64,000 nt of DNA from assembly GCF_900105245.1 (NCBI RefSeq), contig NZ_FNSZ01000001.1, positions 3,038,001 through 3,102,000 on the forward strand. The letters are read 5' to 3'. This DNA comes from Streptomyces sp. 1222.5. GTDB taxonomy: Bacteria > Actinomycetota > Actinomycetes > Streptomycetales > Streptomycetaceae. Below the pieces are notes generated by a model. It saw only the letters and a program-made list of their open reading frames with translations. It was not told where the DNA came from and made no database searches. Below are positions 28,249 through 35,436 of the stretch, piece after piece. The position numbers and the translations under genes were made by a program. Positions within the stretch are counted from its first letter, which is position 1, and every line of letters starts with the position of its first letter.

Positions 28249-28264
28249 GTCCAGGGGGCTAGAC
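28249..28264. promoter_or_regulatory. Element operator site upstream of repSA
   Basis: GTCCAG-GGGG-CTAGAC matches the palindrome GTCTAG-N4-CTAGAC, found perfectly at 33383 and 33939, with one mismatch. It lies between spdD and repSA, 50 bases before the repSA start. Confidence 0.6.
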
Positions 28265-28300
28265 ACCGTGAGCAAGCCGGACGGGGCGGAGCGGATGAGG

Positions 28301-28603
28301 TCAGCGCCTGGTGAGAAGGGAGCGCATGACGACGGCGCAGACGGCCACGGAGGTGGCCGTGATGGCGACGGCGAGGAGCATGGAGACCAAGACGGCGCCG
28401 ACGACCAGGACCACGGCCGTACCGCCGCCGATGAGCGCGAGCATGGCGCCAGGGGTGAGCTGGACGGCGGGGCGATTCGATGCCGAGGTGACTATGGCCG
28501 GTGGAGTCGGGGCGGCCGGGGCGATGGTGGTCGGTTCGACGACGGCGGGCGGGGTGGCCAGGCCGGTGGGCTGGGGCATGGTCGGGATGTTCGGGCGGAA
28601 CAT
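28301..28603 (-). CDS. spdD: SpdD-like plasmid-spread protein
   Basis: A 100-aa protein with a Pro/Ala-rich N-terminus (MFRPNIPTMPQPTG) and two closely spaced hydrophobic segments around residues 52-95 (LALIGGGTAVVLVVGAVLV). This layout and the opening residues match SpdD/mobile element transfer proteins of pSAM2 and pIJ101-type elements, needed for intramycelial spreading (pock size). It is part of the transfer operon. Confidence 0.82.
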   Translation of the reverse strand: MFRPNIPTMPQPTGLATPPAVVEPTTIAPAAPTPPAIVTSASNRPAVQLTPGAMLALIGGGTAVVLVVGAVLVSMLLAVAITATSVAVCAVVMRSLLTRR

Positions 28604-28622
28604 GGGCGGATCTCCTTTCGCG

Positions 28623-28778
28623 TTACTTGACGAGGGAGTCGATGACCGGGGCCAGCAGGCTGTCGGCGAGGAGGTAGCCGCCGAGGAGCAGCACGGCGAT
28701 GAGCCACCAAGGCGGGCGGATGAGCTTGACGCCCAGGACCCCGATGCAGAACAGGGCGAGCCAGAGCGGGACGTCCAT
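28623..28778 (-). CDS. Small transfer-region membrane protein
   Basis: A 51-aa protein reading MDVPLWLALFCIGVLGVKLI at its start, with two short hydrophobic helices separated by RPPWW. GAGAGG lies upstream of the ATG at 28776-28778. Proteins of this size and layout occur between spdD and spdB2 in many AICEs and are thought to assist spreading. It has no recognisable catalytic motif. Confidence 0.75.
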   Translation of the reverse strand: MDVPLWLALFCIGVLGVKLIRPPWWLIAVLLLGGYLLADSLLAPVIDSLVK

Positions 28779-28792
28779 GCGGTGGTTTCCTC

Positions 28793-28972
28793 TCAGGCCG
28801 AACAGCGGTGGGTGCGGGCGGCGAGTTCGGCGGCGGCGCGGCTGTCGTACTCGGCGGAGAAGTCGCAGCGGGGCGCTGTGCAGGCGGCCAGGTGGCGGTT
28901 CTTTCCGCGGTCGAGGTAGGAGGCGACGTTCACCGGGCCGATACGACGGACGTTGCGGAAACGCCGGTGCAT
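28793..28972 (-). CDS. Small basic mobile-element transfer protein
   Basis: A 59-aa protein, MHRRFRNVRRIGPVNVASYL then a C-terminal CTAPRCDFSAEY segment with two close cysteines plus one more near the end, possibly a small metal site. The ribosome site is strong (GAGAGGAG, ATG at 28970-28972). This is a recurrent small gene of Streptomyces conjugative elements, always beside spd genes. Its biochemical role is not known. Confidence 0.78.
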   Translation of the reverse strand: MHRRFRNVRRIGPVNVASYLDRGKNRHLAACTAPRCDFSAEYDSRAAAELAARTHRCSA

Positions 28973-28985
28973 GGTGGTGCTCCTC

Positions 28986-29702
28986 TCAGAGGTGGGCGGC
29001 GACGGATGCGGTCATGGACGGGGGCAGGCCGAGCCGGGCGCGTACGGCATCGGGGTCGGCGGGACGACCGGTGGCCGAGCGGTGTTCCTCGGCCAGAGCA
29101 CGAGCGCGATCAATGAGGACGGGCGGGAGTGCGACGGGGGGAACGGGAGCCGGGGAGGGGGCGGCGACCGGTTCGGCGGCTGTGGCCGTAGCAGCGGGTT
29201 CGGGGTCGTTGGGGGGTGCCGGAAGCGCGTCCCGGTTGGGCGCATCGGCAGTGGCCGGGGCCGCGCGCGACTCCTCAGCCGCGTTCGCACCGTCGCCCGG
29301 TGCGGCCAGCGCTTCTGGACCGTGCGGGGCGTGGGCCAGGAGCGTTCCGCCGAAGAAGGCGACAGCGGGCCAGCCGGCGACGACGACGCGGAGCGCGGCG
29401 GGAACGTGGCCCAGGTCGAGGAGACCGGCGGTGGCGACATTGGCGCCGAGGGACGCGACAAGGGCGACCAGGAACCACAGCCGCGGTCCTCCGGCCGGTT
29501 GTCCGGCACGTTGCTGGTCGCGCATCCGGCGCCAGGCGGCGACCAGCAGCAGGTCGACGCTGATCGGGTAGGCCCATGCCTTCCACCCGCCCTGTCCGGA
29601 CGCTTCGGCGAGATCGTGCAGGTGCGAGAAGGACAGGGCCCCGGCAATGACCGCCTGCACGAGCACGGCGTCTACGCGGACCAGGTGGGCACGCATGGGC
29701 AC
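28986..29702 (-). CDS. SpdB2-like membrane protein (DUF2637 type)
   Basis: A 238-aa protein. The N-terminal half has about four transmembrane segments (VDAVLVQAVIAGALSFSHL, then WAYPISVDLLLVAAW, LWFLVALVASLGANVATAG, and a fourth). A Pro/Ala-rich linker is followed by a small C-terminal helical domain with a REHR-like pattern (RARALAEEHRSATGR). This architecture is that of SpdB2/DUF2637 proteins, thought to form the septal-crosswall channel with Tra during intramycelial transfer. I favour the GTG at 29700-29702 (AAGGAA upstream). Confidence 0.82.
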   Translation of the reverse strand: MPMRAHLVRVDAVLVQAVIAGALSFSHLHDLAEASGQGGWKAWAYPISVDLLLVAAWRRMRDQQRAGQPAGGPRLWFLVALVASLGANVATAGLLDLGHVPAALRVVVAGWPAVAFFGGTLLAHAPHGPEALAAPGDGANAAEESRAAPATADAPNRDALPAPPNDPEPAATATAAEPVAAPSPAPVPPVALPPVLIDRARALAEEHRSATGRPADPDAVRARLGLPPSMTASVAAHL

Positions 29703-29782
29703 GGCGTTCCTTCCGGTTTCGGGCATGGAGGGGGTAGGGACGTGGCGTGAGGCGGTCACGCCGACCGAGGGAAAGAGCGCGG

Positions 29783-31150
29783 CTACCCGGTCACCGGGCG
29801 AGCTGTGGGCGCGGTAGTGGCAGGTGAGGCCGGGCCGGCGGACTCCAGGGCGATGGCGGGCCGGAAGGAGTCGAGCCGGGGCAGTTCCGGCACCAGGCCG
29901 GAGGTGTCGCGGCACACGGCCGCCGCCTCGTCGAGGGTCAGGTGAGGCGAGCGGACGCGGGACCAGCCGCCAGAGGAGTCACCGACGATCGCGACGCCGG
30001 GCCGTTCGGCCGGGATGGAGGTAGCGGCCAGGGCCGCTTCAGGGGCGATGTCGGCCAGCGCCATGTTCGCCGACGCCTCGTCGTTGACCCGGTGGCAGAC
30101 CCGTCCGGTCAACTGGGCGCGGAGCATGGTGGCACCCTTGCCGAGTTCGGAGCCGAAGCGCTGTCCGCACACCTCCAGATAGATGCCGGCGGCGCGGCCG
30201 AGTTGGGCGAGGCGGATCAGCTTGGTGACCATCGCGTCCCGCCGCTTCTCGTCGTCCTTGCTCGCAGCGAGGAAGAGTTCCGCCACCTCGTCCACGACGA
30301 CTACGACCGGCACCGGCCGTACGTCATCCGGCAGCCCCCACACGTCCGAGGTGAGCACCGCCTCCGGGCCGGCCCCGCCGCTAAGGCCGATGAGGCGGAA
30401 CCGTGCTTCCATCTCCGCCAGCAGGGCATCGAGGAGTTCGTTCGCCCGGTCCGGGTTGTCAGCGAGCGCGGACAACCGGGGTGCGAACGGAGCGAGTTCG
30501 ACGCCCCATTTGCAGTCAATGCCCACGAGGACGACCGATTGGCGGGCCAGGCCGCACAGCAAGTTGCGCAGGTAGACGGATTTGCCGGACTGGGTGGCGC
30601 CGAGGATCAGTTCGTGCGGCACGGTACGGAAGTCCCTTGAATGCCATCGGCCGTCTTCCCGCAGCGCGAGCGGAAGGCAGAGCGGACCGGCCGCCAGCCG
30701 ACGGCGGGAGGGCCGTACGTCGGCGAGTACATCCCAGCCGACCAGACGCAGTTCGAGCCGCCCCGGTTTTGTGGGGAGCACGTACACCGCGTGGGCGCCC
30801 CAGGCGTGCCGAAGCCGGTCGGCCGAGGCGGTGAAGTCTTCGGGCGCCTGCCCGGCCGCCATACGGAGCCGCATCACGAGACCGGACCCGGTCGGCAGCG
30901 GGAACGAGTGGCGAGGCGGTACGGGAGCCGCCTGCCGCCCCATCATCCGGGCCGTGGCCCGGCGAACGGCCGACGCCGGAACCGTCAGGCCGCAGGCGTC
31001 CATCGTCGCCCGGTACGAGATGAGCATTCGCACCACGACGACCGGATACCCGACGAGCCACCAGAACAAGACGGGCATCCGCCGGCGCAGCACCAGCAGC
31101 GCGACCAGGACCAGCAGGACCGGTAACAGCACCCGGACGGTGTCAGCCAT
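29783..31150 (-). CDS. tra: FtsK/SpoIIIE-type DNA translocase (TraSA/TraB-like)
   Basis: The single protein required for conjugal transfer of double-stranded DNA in streptomycetes. The 455-aa product has an N-terminal membrane segment (residues 5-20, with a second hydrophobic stretch at 26-42). The FtsK motor has Walker A LILGATQSGKSVYLRN (about 185-200) and Walker B PVVVVVDEVAELF (about 285-297). It starts at the ATG at 31148-31150, five bases after the SCO3933-type gene, so the two are co-transcribed. Confidence 0.93.
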   Translation of the reverse strand: MADTVRVLLPVLLVLVALLVLRRRMPVLFWWLVGYPVVVVRMLISYRATMDACGLTVPASAVRRATARMMGRQAAPVPPRHSFPLPTGSGLVMRLRMAAGQAPEDFTASADRLRHAWGAHAVYVLPTKPGRLELRLVGWDVLADVRPSRRRLAAGPLCLPLALREDGRWHSRDFRTVPHELILGATQSGKSVYLRNLLCGLARQSVVLVGIDCKWGVELAPFAPRLSALADNPDRANELLDALLAEMEARFRLIGLSGGAGPEAVLTSDVWGLPDDVRPVPVVVVVDEVAELFLAASKDDEKRRDAMVTKLIRLAQLGRAAGIYLEVCGQRFGSELGKGATMLRAQLTGRVCHRVNDEASANMALADIAPEAALAATSIPAERPGVAIVGDSSGGWSRVRSPHLTLDEAAAVCRDTSGLVPELPRLDSFRPAIALESAGPASPATTAPTARPVTG

Positions 31151-31155
31151 GGCCG

Positions 31156-31503
31156 TCAGCCCTGCACCGCGGCCGGGGCGTTCACCATGACGGCGTCCGC
31201 CCGGTAGGCGATGCCGTGACGGGTGCGGCCGCCGAACTCACTCTCCCAGGGCCGAGCCACCAGACCGGACAGGATGACCGGGGCGCCCATCACCAGGCCG
31301 TCGCCGATGCCCTGCTCAGGAACGGTGACCTTGATCATGTCGGAGCCACCGGCCGCGATGAAGACCAGCTCCAGCGTCATCAACCGCTGGTTGGTCACCG
31401 GGTCCACGGCGATCTCACCGGTCTGCCGGTCCCTCACCTTGACCTCGGGCAGCTTGGTGACGAGGAGCGTCGCGGCGGAAGTCTCCACGGGGATTACACG
31501 CAT
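31156..31503 (-). CDS. SCO3933-family regulatory protein
   Basis: A 115-aa protein, MRVIPVETSAATLLVTKLPE, rich in beta-strand pattern and with no HTH. This compact protein is a regular companion immediately upstream of tra in Streptomyces AICEs and is annotated as regulatory, but its mechanism is unknown. GAGG precedes the ATG at 31501-31503. Upstream lies a cluster of three CTGTCTAGGGGGGT sites, so it heads the transfer-replication operon. Confidence 0.8.
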   Translation of the reverse strand: MRVIPVETSAATLLVTKLPEVKVRDRQTGEIAVDPVTNQRLMTLELVFIAAGGSDMIKVTVPEQGIGDGLVMGAPVILSGLVARPWESEFGGRTRHGIAYRADAVMVNAPAAVQG

Positions 31504-31557
31504 TGCCTGTACCTCACTGTGTTGTCGGCGCCTTTTGCTCGGCGCCATCCGATCTGA

Positions 31558-31652
31558 ATACCCCCCTAGACAGCCAAGGAGGGAGCCCGCCTAACTGTCT
31601 AGGGGGGTTGACGCTAAAGGTAGCCGACGACCCGTCAACTGTCTAGGGGGGT
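31558..31652. promoter_or_regulatory. Operator cluster upstream of the transfer operon
   Basis: Three copies of CTGTCTAGGGGGGT: one on the minus strand (31560-31573) and two on the plus strand (31595-31608 and 31639-31652). Each contains the GTCTAG half-site of the palindromic operators at 33383 and 33939. The two plus-strand copies are 44 bp apart, roughly four helical turns. They lie 55-150 bases upstream of the first gene of the tra-repSA-int operon and probably repress it. Confidence 0.7.
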
Positions 31653-31685
31653 ATACGAGCGTGTCTCAGAGCCGGCGGGAACGCA

Positions 31686-32507
31686 CTACGGCAGGACCCA
31701 GTGGAGGACGGTTGCGTCGTCGCGCGCCTTGCCACGCGGCCAGCGCCGACCGTCGGGGTCGCCGGCCTCAGCGGCACGTACGCGACCGATCAGCCCATCC
31801 GGGCCCGACGAGTGAAGGAGGCCCAGCGCGGCTTTCCAGTCGGCGAGTTCGAAGCTGTCGACGAGGCGTGTCGCGCCATCGCTCAGCAGCGTCACGGAAG
31901 CCAGTGAATCAAGCGGCACCGTCCCCGTAAGGGCGTGCTCGGCTGCCTGCGGATCGGGGCCGGCGATCCAGAAGCCACCTGGCCGGTTGCGCAGGCCGGT
32001 CAGGGCGTCCCGGTACTCCGCTAGTGCAGCGGAGTGTGCGGGCGACCCCGTGGGCACGGCGTCGACCGGTCCACGCAGGCGCTTGCCCACGTCGTCCAAA
32101 CGCTGGTCGGTGATGGCGGCCGTACTCCCGTCCGTCTCGGCGAGGAGGAGGGTCGAGTCGCCGAGAACGAGGTACTCCAGAGTTGCCGCATCGGCCCGGA
32201 CAGCGACGACCGTACTGGTCGGACTGGCTCGATAGGTCAGGTCACATGTGTCCTCGTGCAGGGAGCGGACAGCGCGGATCGAGTCGGCGAGACAGTCGGC
32301 GAGCGGCCGGGCGGATTGCGCCGCGATGTCAGCCAGCAGCAGGCCGCCCAGCGTGGAGGAGAACCAGGCGATGCCGTGTACGCATCCGGTCTCCGCACCG
32401 GCCACGCCGGCGCCGTCGAGGAGGACGGCCGCGCCAAAGGCGGCTGCGGCAAAGTCCTCGTTTTCCCGTCCCGGATCAGCTGGCTGCGAGGCGAGGGCGA
32501 CGTTCAC
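31686..32507 (-). CDS. PP2C-family protein phosphatase-like protein
   Basis: A 273-aa single-domain protein. Metal-binding Asp positions of the PP2C fold can be followed in order: GRENEDFAAAAFG, VLLDGAGVAG, LVLGDSTLLL, TLLSDGATRL and KARDDATVLHW. No transmembrane or sensor domain is attached. Its GTG start overlaps the upstream HTH-regulator stop (GTGA at 32504-32507), so the two proteins are made together and may act on one signal. Its substrate is unknown. Confidence 0.85.
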   Translation of the reverse strand: MNVALASQPADPGRENEDFAAAAFGAAVLLDGAGVAGAETGCVHGIAWFSSTLGGLLLADIAAQSARPLADCLADSIRAVRSLHEDTCDLTYRASPTSTVVAVRADAATLEYLVLGDSTLLLAETDGSTAAITDQRLDDVGKRLRGPVDAVPTGSPAHSAALAEYRDALTGLRNRPGGFWIAGPDPQAAEHALTGTVPLDSLASVTLLSDGATRLVDSFELADWKAALGLLHSSGPDGLIGRVRAAEAGDPDGRRWPRGKARDDATVLHWVLP

Positions 32508-33355
32508 GCCGTCGCCTCCTCGTCGTGCAGGTAGAGGGGACAGAGCAGCTCCACGGACCGTGGCTCGTCGGTCTCGGGGTCGTACTCGACGCTCACCAGC
32601 GTGGAGAAGTGGCGCTCGCCCACCTGCCCCCAGAGCGTGTTGAGGTCAGAGGTGAGCAGGTGGACCACACCGAGGGAGCCTGCCGTATGGATTCCGGCAA
32701 TGGCGAGCACCGAACCGTTGCCGTCCGGTCGGGGCAGCCTGCCGAGGTATCCGACGTCGTGCGGGCGGCGCGGCTCGATGTCCGCCCCCGCGTGGTAGGC
32801 CGTGCTGGTGCGCCGGTCCACCAGCGCCCACGGTTCACCTTCCGGGTGTTCCCAGCTGAGTACCGGGTCCTGGGCGTAAAGACCCTTCATCGCCTCGGAC
32901 ATCCCCGGCCCGCAGACGACGATCAGGCCGTCACGGTTCAGGTCGATCTCACCGCTCACCAACACGTGACCGGAGCTGACGGCAAGCCCGTAAGACTTTG
33001 CCAACTCCTCCAGTCGCTTACCGGAGTTCATGTCGGCCATGGCGACGACCGGACGCTTCTTCTCGCTGTCCCACCGCAGCGGAGTCGCAACGGTGACGGC
33101 ACCCGCACCCAGGAAGGCCCCCTCGGGTGCCGGGCCGGTGTGCCGGATCTGATGAATCCGCCCACGGCTCAGGCCGGCCTTCTCGGCGATCTGCGCATAC
33201 GACAGCCCTTGTGCGTGGAGGTCCTGGACCACACGGCGGCGGAGCCGGGCGAGCTCGGTCACCTCCTGCTGCGCGTCGGCCAGCCTCTTCGTGACCTCAC
33301 GCAGGAGCAGATACGGATCATCGATCGCCGTGATCCGCTGCAACTCGTCCGACAT
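32504..33355 (-). CDS. HTH regulator with conserved C-terminal domain of unknown function
   Basis: A 283-aa protein. Residues 20-62 form a sigma-region-4-like helix-turn-helix (LHAQGLSYAQIAEKAGLSRG RIHQIR region). The remaining 200 residues form a separate domain with VVVCGPGMSEAMKGLY-like and VGYLGRLPRPDGNGSVLAIA stretches, which look like a ligand-sensing alpha/beta fold that I cannot name. The ATG at 33353-33355 has GGGAGGTG upstream. A perfect palindrome (33383-33398) lies 28 bases upstream, suggesting autoregulation and making this the best candidate to bind the element's GTCTAG operators. Confidence 0.8.
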   Translation of the reverse strand: MSDELQRITAIDDPYLLLREVTKRLADAQQEVTELARLRRRVVQDLHAQGLSYAQIAEKAGLSRGRIHQIRHTGPAPEGAFLGAGAVTVATPLRWDSEKKRPVVAMADMNSGKRLEELAKSYGLAVSSGHVLVSGEIDLNRDGLIVVCGPGMSEAMKGLYAQDPVLSWEHPEGEPWALVDRRTSTAYHAGADIEPRRPHDVGYLGRLPRPDGNGSVLAIAGIHTAGSLGVVHLLTSDLNTLWGQVGERHFSTLVSVEYDPETDEPRSVELLCPLYLHDEEATA

Positions 33356-33382
33356 GACCACACCTCCCAGCAGTACCCAGGA

Positions 33383-33398
33383 GTCTAGGGCCCTAGAC
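33383..33398. promoter_or_regulatory. Perfect 16-bp operator palindrome
   Basis: GTCTAGGGCCCTAGAC, a perfect inverted repeat of the form GTCTAG-N4-CTAGAC, centred about 36 bases upstream of the HTH regulator start. The same arms with the same spacing recur at 33939. Confidence 0.75.
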
Positions 33399-33530
33399 GG
33401 AATCGGCGGGAGCCGCCGTCCTGTACGAACGCCGACCACGTAGAACCGGGCCCGCCGCCGAGGCACACCCCTAGGAGTCACCCGCCACCGCCCGCGAGGC
33501 GGCCGCCGACCTCCGTCGCATAGAGCGTGA

Positions 33531-33920
33531 TCACATCCCCTCCCGGGCCAGCTCGGCCCACACGGAGCGCCCGTCGGGCCAGTTCTTCACACCCCAGTCC
33601 TTGGCACAGCCCGCGATCAGTAACAGTCCGCGGCCGCCCTCTTCCTGGCTGGTCGCCTCGCGCAGGTGCGGTTCGCGGTCGCCGCCCTGGTCGACCACCT
33701 CGATGCGCACGAGGTCTTCGCCGAAGCCCACGATCACCAGGAACCAGCCGTCGGCCGCGCCGCTCAGCGAGTGCCGTACGGCGTTGGTCGCCAGCTCGCT
33801 CACAACCAGGACGGCCTCGTCGACCGGGCCATGTTGTGCGGTGAGTGATGCGACGAAGTGCCGGGCGTGAGCCACTTCCTCGGCGAGGCCGGGGAAGGCA
33901 CGGCACCATTTAGTGAGCAT
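33531..33920 (-). CDS. HATPase-fold ATP-binding protein (RsbW-like)
   Basis: A 129-aa stand-alone GHKL ATPase domain. The N box is SELATNAVRHS, the G1 box VDQGG and the G2 box EEGGRGLLLIAG. Streptomyces has many such small kinases/anti-sigma-like proteins paired with an XRE-DUF5753 regulator, and the XRE gene lies directly upstream here. It starts at the ATG at 33918-33920. The operator at 33939-33954 sits between the two genes. Confidence 0.87.
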   Translation of the reverse strand: MLTKWCRAFPGLAEEVAHARHFVASLTAQHGPVDEAVLVVSELATNAVRHSLSGAADGWFLVIVGFGEDLVRIEVVDQGGDREPHLREATSQEEGGRGLLLIAGCAKDWGVKNWPDGRSVWAELAREGM

Positions 33921-33938
33921 GGGAAAACACCTCTGTTC

Positions 33939-33954
33939 GTCTAGGGGGCTAGAC
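33939..33954. promoter_or_regulatory. Operator palindrome upstream of the HATPase gene
   Basis: GTCTAGGGGGCTAGAC: arms GTCTAG and CTAGAC with a GGGG centre, identical in spacing to the site at 33383. It lies 19 bases upstream of the HATPase start codon, overlapping the expected promoter or ribosome-loading region. Confidence 0.72.
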
Positions 33955-34017
33955 AGTGCAGCGGCAGCGTATTCCCAAGCAGGGCCAGCAGGCCAGGCAT
34001 CTAGAGGAATTATTCCT

Positions 34018-34869
34018 CTACTGGGTGACTGTGTCTCCCAAGTCGCGGAACTCCTTCATCACCCGCAACAGCAGCTCGCGCACGTCATCACCGAAGACGG
34101 CAGCCCGCTCGAACTGATCGAACGTCTCCTCCCATGCGGCCACCTCGGCAGCGCCGGTCAACATCAGTTCGCCAGTGAACGTCTCAACGACGACCGCCTG
34201 TTGATCGCACAACGTGAAGCCGTGCCGCGGCAGCACCGGCACCGCCCTACGCCACGGGATCACCCCGAGACGGACCGAACTCAGACTTTCGACGGCCAGC
34301 AGCCGGTCGAGCTGAGCGAGCATCAGCGTCGGGGTGCCGGGCCAGGTGCGCAACACCGCTTCCGTCAGCACGAACACTGACTCGCGCCCCGGCTCGTACA
34401 GCACGCTCTGCCGTTCGACGCGGGCAGCAACAGCCCGACCGACCGTCTCAGGCGTCGAGTTCGGCGCGCTTTGGAAGACGTGGCGGGCGTACTCCGCGCT
34501 CTGGAGCATGGCCGGCAGTACCACGCACTGGAACGACCGCACTAGCCGAGCCGATCGCACAGCGTCGTCGAGCACCGCCCCGGCGGCTCCGCCATCATCG
34601 GGTGCAAGCCCGGCGTCAGCGGCGGCCTCGACCGCGACCAGGAGGTCACGCACCTCACGGGCCGACGAGTCATCAAGGCCGAGAGCACGAGAGAGCCGGT
34701 CAAGGACAGCAAAGCTCGGAACCATGCGCCCGGTCTCCACCTTGGACACGGTTGGTTGCCCTACGCCGGCGCGTTGCGCCAACACGGCACCGGTCAGGCC
34801 AGCTTCAGCACGCAGCCCTCGAAGACGCATCCCAAGCGCCTTCATCCGCTCCCGTCGTTCACTCCCCAT
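34018..34869 (-). CDS. XRE-family regulator with DUF5753 (Scr1-like) domain
   Basis: A 283-aa protein. The N-terminal HTH (about 10-65) is MRLRGLRAEAGLTGAVLAQR ending in VSKVETGR. The C-terminal DUF5753 domain carries LVRSFQCVVLPAMLQSAEYA, RVERQSVLYEPG and VRLGVIPW. These are the commonest paralogous regulators of streptomycetes and typically act with a small HATPase and a DUF397 protein; here the HATPase follows but no DUF397 gene does. It starts at the ATG at 34867-34869. Confidence 0.87.
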   Translation of the reverse strand: MGSERRERMKALGMRLRGLRAEAGLTGAVLAQRAGVGQPTVSKVETGRMVPSFAVLDRLSRALGLDDSSAREVRDLLVAVEAAADAGLAPDDGGAAGAVLDDAVRSARLVRSFQCVVLPAMLQSAEYARHVFQSAPNSTPETVGRAVAARVERQSVLYEPGRESVFVLTEAVLRTWPGTPTLMLAQLDRLLAVESLSSVRLGVIPWRRAVPVLPRHGFTLCDQQAVVVETFTGELMLTGAAEVAAWEETFDQFERAAVFGDDVRELLLRVMKEFRDLGDTVTQ

Positions 34870-35104
34870 AGTCAGGGTTCTACACCACGGAGCAGCAGAC
34901 GCCGGAGCGAGTGCCCGAGCCGCAGTGATCAGCAGCAGTCGCGAGCGTGATTCAAACTTTCTCTACTGGTTCAAGGCGGCTCGCTCCGCTCACCGCGCGC
35001 GGCCCGGCCCCCGGCCGGGCCTGCGCTCCTGTCTCCGCCCCGCTTCAGCCCGGCCGGCGCCCGTGCCGCGCGCACGAACGATTAGTCGCCTGGCACCAAG
35101 AAGG

Positions 35105-35272
35105 TCAGCTTCCGCGCTGAGCCGCGTACGCGATCGCCAGCAGGGCAAGCAGCATGTATCCCAAGGCGCGGATGTCTTCCGGCCCCCACCCAGCGCCTAT
35201 GGCAGCCATCAGGACAGCCAGGACCACGTAGGACCAGCTCGGGGACTTGGGCGACGGTTGACGCATGGACAT
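35105..35272 (-). CDS. Small two-helix membrane protein
   Basis: A 55-aa protein, MSMRQPSPKSPSWSYVVLAV, with two hydrophobic helices (about 14-28 and 37-50) joined by WGPEDIR. GGGAG stands six bases upstream of the ATG at 35270-35272. It diverges from the HTH-DnaB fusion gene and shares its promoter region. No family is recognised. Confidence 0.55.
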   Translation of the reverse strand: MSMRQPSPKSPSWSYVVLAVLMAAIGAGWGPEDIRALGYMLLALLAIAYAAQRGS

Positions 35273-35345
35273 CGGGGTCTCCCTTGTGAGTTGACGATGT
35301 GGCAGCATCTTGGGATTGATCGGTTTAGATCTCAGCTGTGGAACT

Positions 35346-35397
35346 GATCAACCGAGGTAAAGTCCGAACAACTGAGGGGTTGTCTCAGATCAACCGA
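35346..35397. repeat. Direct repeats GATCAACCGA in the divergent promoter
   Basis: Two identical 10-bp copies (35346-35355 and 35388-35397) are exactly 42 bp apart, four turns of B-DNA, placing them on the same helix face. A related inverted TTGATCGGTT lies at about 35316-35325. They lie 40-90 bases upstream of the HTH-coiled-coil-DnaB gene and could be its autoregulatory sites. Confidence 0.55.
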
Positions 35398-35436
35398 TCG
35401 CCCGCGAGTCAGAGTTGAGCCAAAACTGGGGGAGCA

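Larger units (their letters stand above)
24274..34869. mobile_element. pSAM2-type actinomycete integrative and conjugative element (core)
   Basis: The diagnostic AICE set is present: tyrosine integrase, excisionase, RepSA rolling-circle initiator, SpdD, two small transfer proteins, SpdB2-like protein, FtsK-type Tra translocase and an SCO3933-type regulator, abutting a tRNA-Arg 3' end. Such elements excise, replicate and move double-stranded DNA between hyphae using the single Tra protein. The left border is the tRNA. The right border is not defined because no copy of the tRNA 3' sequence was found downstream; the end given here is simply the last gene that clearly fits. Confidence 0.8.
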
